A stretch of 9,272 nucleotides of DNA. Origin: Methyloprofundus sp. GTDB taxonomy: Bacteria; Pseudomonadota; Gammaproteobacteria; Methylococcales; Methylomonadaceae. The position numbers and the translations under genes are program-made. The notes below the pieces were generated by a model that saw only the letters and a list, made by a program, of their open reading frames with translations, was not told the DNA's origin and searched no databases. Every line of letters starts with the position of its first letter. Position 1 is the stretch's first letter. The stretch lies in assembly GCA_030619185.1 (NCBI GenBank), contig JAUXBW010000075.1, positions 1 to 9,272 on the forward strand, given 5' to 3'. Below are positions 6,687-9,272 of this stretch, piece by piece.

Positions 6687-6694
6687 AATAGCTG
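6687..6694. repeat. Possible target-site duplication, right copy (AATAGCTG)
   Basis: This is identical to 6561-6568 and lies immediately next to the outer end (GGCC on the complement) of the right inverted repeat. Confidence 0.4.
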
Positions 6695-6880
6695 ACATAG
6701 ACTAATACTCAATTTCGTTGACCGAAAAAATAATTGAAACTTTGAGCCGCTTGGGTTGTGTATTTTTTATATTAATCGTGAAACTTAGGCTCATATTATT
6801 ATGGGATATTTATAGGTAAACTATTGAATGATTATGTGCCTAAATAGTTATCCAGATATGTGTTTCATGAATAAAATGTA

Positions 6881-6886
6881 TATAAT
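6881..6886 (+). promoter_or_regulatory. Possible sigma-70 -10 box for the sigma-54 activator gene
   Basis: A perfect TATAAT lies 129 bp upstream of the activator start codon. No convincing -35 hexamer sits at 16-18 bp; TG occurs one base too far upstream for a standard extended -10. In AT-rich DNA a TATAAT alone is weak evidence. Confidence 0.25.
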
Positions 6887-6932
6887 CTAGTCTTGAAATA
6901 TAAGGTACTGAAGCTATTTAGTACTAAAATTT

Positions 6933-6942
6933 AACCTAGGTT
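6933..6942. promoter_or_regulatory. Perfect 10-bp palindrome ahead of the activator gene, possible operator
   Basis: AACCTAGGTT is a perfect palindrome 73 bp upstream of the activator start codon. A second small dyad, GATAAGGTATC, starts one base downstream. They could be binding sites, including for autoregulation, but no second AACCTAGGTT is seen near the downstream sigma-54 promoter, so the function is unknown. Confidence 0.2.
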
Positions 6943-7015
6943 GATAAGGTATCCAGGCTTAGATAATAATGTGATTCCGGAATAATACGATTGAACTTTA
7001 AAAATTTAATTTCCT

Positions 7016-8833
7016 ATGACAAGCACCAAGCAAATCTTACGACGATATGAACTGATTCTGACTTCTGCTGGTGAAGGTATTTATGGTCTGGACCATGAAG
7101 GTAAAGGAACTTTTGTTAATCCGGCTGCAATAGCCATGACAGGGTGGACGGAAGAAGATGTCATTGGTAAGCCAGTGCATGATAAACATCACCATAGCAA
7201 AGTTGATGGCAAGCATTATCCAAAAAAAGAGTGCCCCATTTATGCAGCGTTAAAAGACGGTGAAGTACATCATATTACAGATGAAGTCTTTTGGCGAAAG
7301 GACGGAAGCTGTTTTCCGGTGCATTACACCAGCACCCCTATTTGGGAAAACGGCGCGATCATCGGTGCAGTAGTCGTTTTTCAGGATGTGAGTAAAATCA
7401 AGCAAACTGAAGCAACGCTAGCTTTGTTACAACGACGTAATGAGCTACTGTTGTCAGCCGCAGGTGAAGGTATTTGTGGCTTTGACTGTGAAGGGCAAGT
7501 GGTTTTCATCAATCCTACTGCTTCCAATATGTTGAGCTGGCAGGGTCAGAATTTTGAAGGTCGAAGCATCCACGATATTTTTGGACTAAATGACCCTAAG
7601 TCTGAAAAATACTGCCCTGTACAGAGTATCATCCGAGGTAAACAACGATATCAAGCCAGTGATAAACGGTTTTGGCGCCATGATGGTTCAAGTTTTCCCG
7701 TAGATTTTGTGAGTACGCCTATCATGGAAGATAATCAACTACGAGGGGTAGTGATGGTATTCAGAGATATTACTGAACGCAAACTGGCCGAGGAAAGCCT
7801 CAAAAATGCACTCTCTGAAATTGAACAGTTGAAAAACCATTTGCAAGAAGAAAACATTTATTTACAGGAACAAATTAATCTCAATCATAAATTTGAGGAT
7901 ATTTTAGGTAAAAGCCAGTCGCTGAAAACGGTCTTGCATCAGGTTGAGCAAGTTGCACCTACCGACACCACCGTTTTACTCTTAGGTGAAACGGGCACAG
8001 GCAAAGAGTTATTTGCCCGAGCCCTACATAATCTTAGCCAACGTAATAAGCGGCCACTGGTAAAAGTCAACTGTGCCGCCTTGCCCGCGAATTTGATTGA
8101 GAGCGAATTATTCGGCCATGAAAAAGGCAGCTTTACCGGTGCTACGGCACGCCGCATCGGTCGCTTTGAATTGGCGCATGAAGGCACTATTTTCCTGGAT
8201 GAAATCGCTGAATTACCACTAGAGCTACAAGCTAAATTATTGCGTGTGCTACAAGAAGGCGAAATTGAACGGCTGGGCGATTCTAAGACCATCAACATAA
8301 ATGTCAGAATCATCGCTGCGACTCATCGTGATTTGAAGCAAATGGTCGATCAAGGCAGTTTCCGTGAAGACCTGTATTATAGGCTGAGTGTCTTTCCGCT
8401 CACCATTCCTCCACTACGGGAACGTAAAAACGATATTTCGTTACTGGTACATTATTTTGTTAATAAATATGCCAATAAAATGAGCAAACAGATCGACAGT
8501 ATACCGCAAAAGATCATGGATAATTTACATAACTACCCTTGGCCTGGAAATGTACGTGAATTGGAAAATGTTATTGAGCGAGCTGTTATTCTATCACCCA
8601 ACAAAAGTCTTCTTATTCCTGAGTTACTTGCTCCTAATAACAAAATAACTGAATCAGAAAACCTTTTATCATTAGATGATATGGAAAAATCACATATCCT
8701 CAAAGTATTAAAAACAACAGACTGGAAAATTTCTGGAGAACAAGGCGCAGCCGCAATTTTAGAACTGCACCCAAATACCTTACGCTCCCGCATGAATAAG
8801 CTCGGCATTCGACGTTCTGCTACTGCTAAATAA
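7016..8833 (+). CDS. Sigma-54-dependent transcriptional activator with two PAS domains
   Basis: The 605-aa cytoplasmic protein should open sigma-54 RNA polymerase complexes by ATP hydrolysis in response to a signal sensed by its PAS domains. Domains in order: PAS1 about 8-125 and PAS2 about 138-252, a tandem duplication ([18 protein letters not shown] against [18 protein letters not shown]); a coiled-coil linker about 254-292; AAA+ 294-535 with Walker A GETGTGKE (324-331), the sigma-54 contact loop GSFTGA (371-376), Walker [11 protein letters not shown] with Asp395/Glu396, [12 protein letters not shown] (449-460) carrying the arginine residues, and [10 protein letters not shown] (507-516); and a Fis-type HTH about 556-600 ([22 protein letters not shown]). 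The contact loop has Ser where Ala is usual. There is no receiver domain and no partner kinase here, so sensing is probably direct. The ATG has a weak ribosome site. The next gene has a -24/-12 promoter and is a likely target. Confidence 0.95.
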   Translation: MTSTKQILRRYELILTSAGEGIYGLDHEGKGTFVNPAAIAMTGWTEEDVIGKPVHDKHHHSKVDGKHYPKKECPIYAALKDGEVHHITDEVFWRKDGSCFPVHYTSTPIWENGAIIGAVVVFQDVSKIKQTEATLALLQRRNELLLSAAGEGICGFDCEGQVVFINPTASNMLSWQGQNFEGRSIHDIFGLNDPKSEKYCPVQSIIRGKQRYQASDKRFWRHDGSSFPVDFVSTPIMEDNQLRGVVMVFRDITERKLAEESLKNALSEIEQLKNHLQEENIYLQEQINLNHKFEDILGKSQSLKTVLHQVEQVAPTDTTVLLLGETGTGKELFARALHNLSQRNKRPLVKVNCAALPANLIESELFGHEKGSFTGATARRIGRFELAHEGTIFLDEIAELPLELQAKLLRVLQEGEIERLGDSKTININVRIIAATHRDLKQMVDQGSFREDLYYRLSVFPLTIPPLRERKNDISLLVHYFVNKYANKMSKQIDSIPQKIMDNLHNYPWPGNVRELENVIERAVILSPNKSLLIPELLAPNNKITESENLLSLDDMEKSHILKVLKTTDWKISGEQGAAAILELHPNTLRSRMNKLGIRRSATAK

Positions 8834-8949
8834 CAATATAGCGTTAATTCACGAAATATCGTCATATGTTTTTATCCTTATCTACTTTTTTATATCTGAA
8901 AAAATCATATCCATCTGTTTTTAAAGTAAAAAAATAATTCCATCTCTTC

Positions 8950-8966
8950 TGGCATAACTCCTGCAT
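8950..8966 (+). promoter_or_regulatory. Sigma-54 (-24/-12) promoter
   Basis: TGGCATAACTCCTGCAT matches the consensus TGGCAC-N5-TTGCW, with the invariant GG (8951-8952) and GC (8963-8964) separated by exactly 10 nt. It lies just after a sigma-54 activator gene and 86 bp upstream of a start codon with a strong ribosome site. Transcription would start near 8975, giving a leader of about 78 nt. The 116 bp between the activator stop and this site are AT-rich and probably hold the activator's enhancer site, but I could not find a clear dyad there. Confidence 0.75.
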
Positions 8967-9040
8967 TAGTTAAATCACTACCTAACTATTTTTAATTGTT
9001 GTCATAGGTCATTTTAGCTGGCTCCATGCTAAGCAATTAA

Positions 9041-9046
9041 GAGGAG
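9041..9046 (+). promoter_or_regulatory. Strong ribosome binding site for the gene at 9053
   Basis: GAGGAG lies 6 nt upstream of the ATG at 9053. It is the best Shine-Dalgarno in the window; most other genes here have weak ones. It supports real, probably high, translation of the truncated gene. Confidence 0.75.
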
Positions 9047-9052
9047 AATATT

Positions 9053-9272
9053 ATGAACTTAATCACTTTAAGTAAGACAATCTTGTTGCTTGCTATTATT
9101 GTACCCAGTTCTGTTAGCGCAACGCATACAACAAAAGTAGAATCACACCTTGATAGACAGTACTCATCAACAATTGTTAATCATTCAACAAAAACTTCGA
9201 TAAATGATAAACCACTGTCATGCAGTGTAGAAGAAGACTCTCATGAAGATGTCATGCCTAAGCAAAGCAAAG
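9053..9272 (+). CDS. Unrecognised secreted protein, N-terminal part only (cut by the right edge)
   Basis: The 73 visible codons begin with a typical Sec signal peptide: MNLITLSK, a hydrophobic core ILLLAIIV, then PSSVSA with likely cleavage after Ala23. The visible mature part is hydrophilic and rich in Ser, Thr, His, Lys and acidic residues, with one Cys (PLSCSVEEDSHEDV). It looks disordered, and no domain is recognisable. The signal peptide implies export to the periplasm or beyond; absence of a lipobox Cys at the cleavage site argues against a lipoprotein. The upstream -24/-12 promoter and strong ribosome site imply inducible expression under the adjacent PAS-containing activator. The remainder of the gene lies outside the window, so function cannot be assigned. 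Confidence 0.75.
   Translation, partial: MNLITLSKTILLLAIIVPSSVSATHTTKVESHLDRQYSSTIVNHSTKTSINDKPLSCSVEEDSHEDVMPKQSK

Larger units (their letters stand above)
6359..7015. other. 657-bp intergenic region rich in repeats, no gene seen
   Basis: No convincing coding frame exists on either strand. From left to right it holds the second 96-bp repeat (6370-6464), an AT-rich dyad (6511-6553), a MITE-like near-palindrome with flanking direct repeats (6561-6694), and about 320 bp of AT-rich DNA with possible promoter elements and a 10-bp perfect palindrome (6933-6942) ahead of the sigma-54 activator. A small RNA could hide in the AT-rich part, but nothing in the sequence demonstrates one. Confidence 0.6.

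Noticed and set aside
7939..8865. Minus-strand frames antisense to the sigma-54 activator
   Set aside because: They mirror the AAA+ and HTH coding sequence; high Ser/Arg content is typical of such shadows.
8834..8949. Enhancer (upstream activator) site for the PAS activator
   Set aside because: ATAT and CATATG-like pieces recur in this AT-rich stretch, but no dyad strong enough to call was found.

Overview
The window looks like chromosomal DNA of a moderately AT-rich gammaproteobacterium. The clues are a long-form MsrA close to the enterobacterial type, a CysZ-family membrane protein, an MTA/SAH deaminase beside mtnA (a pairing I recall from Pseudomonas), and a sigma-54 activator with a matching -24/-12 promoter. 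Species cannot be named from this. No rRNA, tRNA, CRISPR array, phage gene or intact transposase is visible.

Left part (1-4356): all genes are on the minus strand. In transcription order, right to left, they are an amidohydrolase that should deaminate 5'-methylthioadenosine or S-adenosylhomocysteine (3040-4356), an AEC-family carrier (1865-2785), an EamA/DMT-family exporter (987-1865) and msrA (344-976). The last three are tightly packed (1-nt overlap, then a 10-nt gap) and are probably one operon. The deaminase is separated from them by 254 bp holding a divergent pair of 26-nt REP-like hairpins. Left of msrA is a 96-bp palindromic interspersed repeat, and beyond it an open minus-strand frame without a start codon, perhaps a 5'-truncated gene.

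Middle (4357-6358): a 188-bp divergent intergenic region with a large inverted repeat separates the deaminase from mtnA (plus strand). mtnA overlaps a cysZ-like gene by 4 bp (ATGA). The deaminase and MtnA fit the methionine-salvage route through methylthioinosine: MTA is deaminated, a phosphorylase outside this window makes methylthioribose-1-phosphate, and MtnA isomerises it. With CysZ (sulfate uptake) and MsrA (methionine sulfoxide repair), much of the window touches sulfur or methionine metabolism, although the genes are not one transcription unit.

Right part (6359-9272): a 657-bp intergenic region holds a second copy of the 96-bp repeat, an AT-rich dyad, a 118-bp MITE-like near-palindrome flanked by 8-bp direct repeats, and possible promoter elements. 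Then comes a 605-aa sigma-54-dependent activator with two PAS domains, an AAA+ domain and a Fis-type helix-turn-helix. About 120 bp after it is a good -24/-12 sigma-54 promoter, followed by a strong ribosome binding site and the start of an unrecognised secreted protein that runs off the right edge. This local activator, promoter and secreted-target set is the best candidate for an undescribed system here, but the target is cut off after 73 residues.
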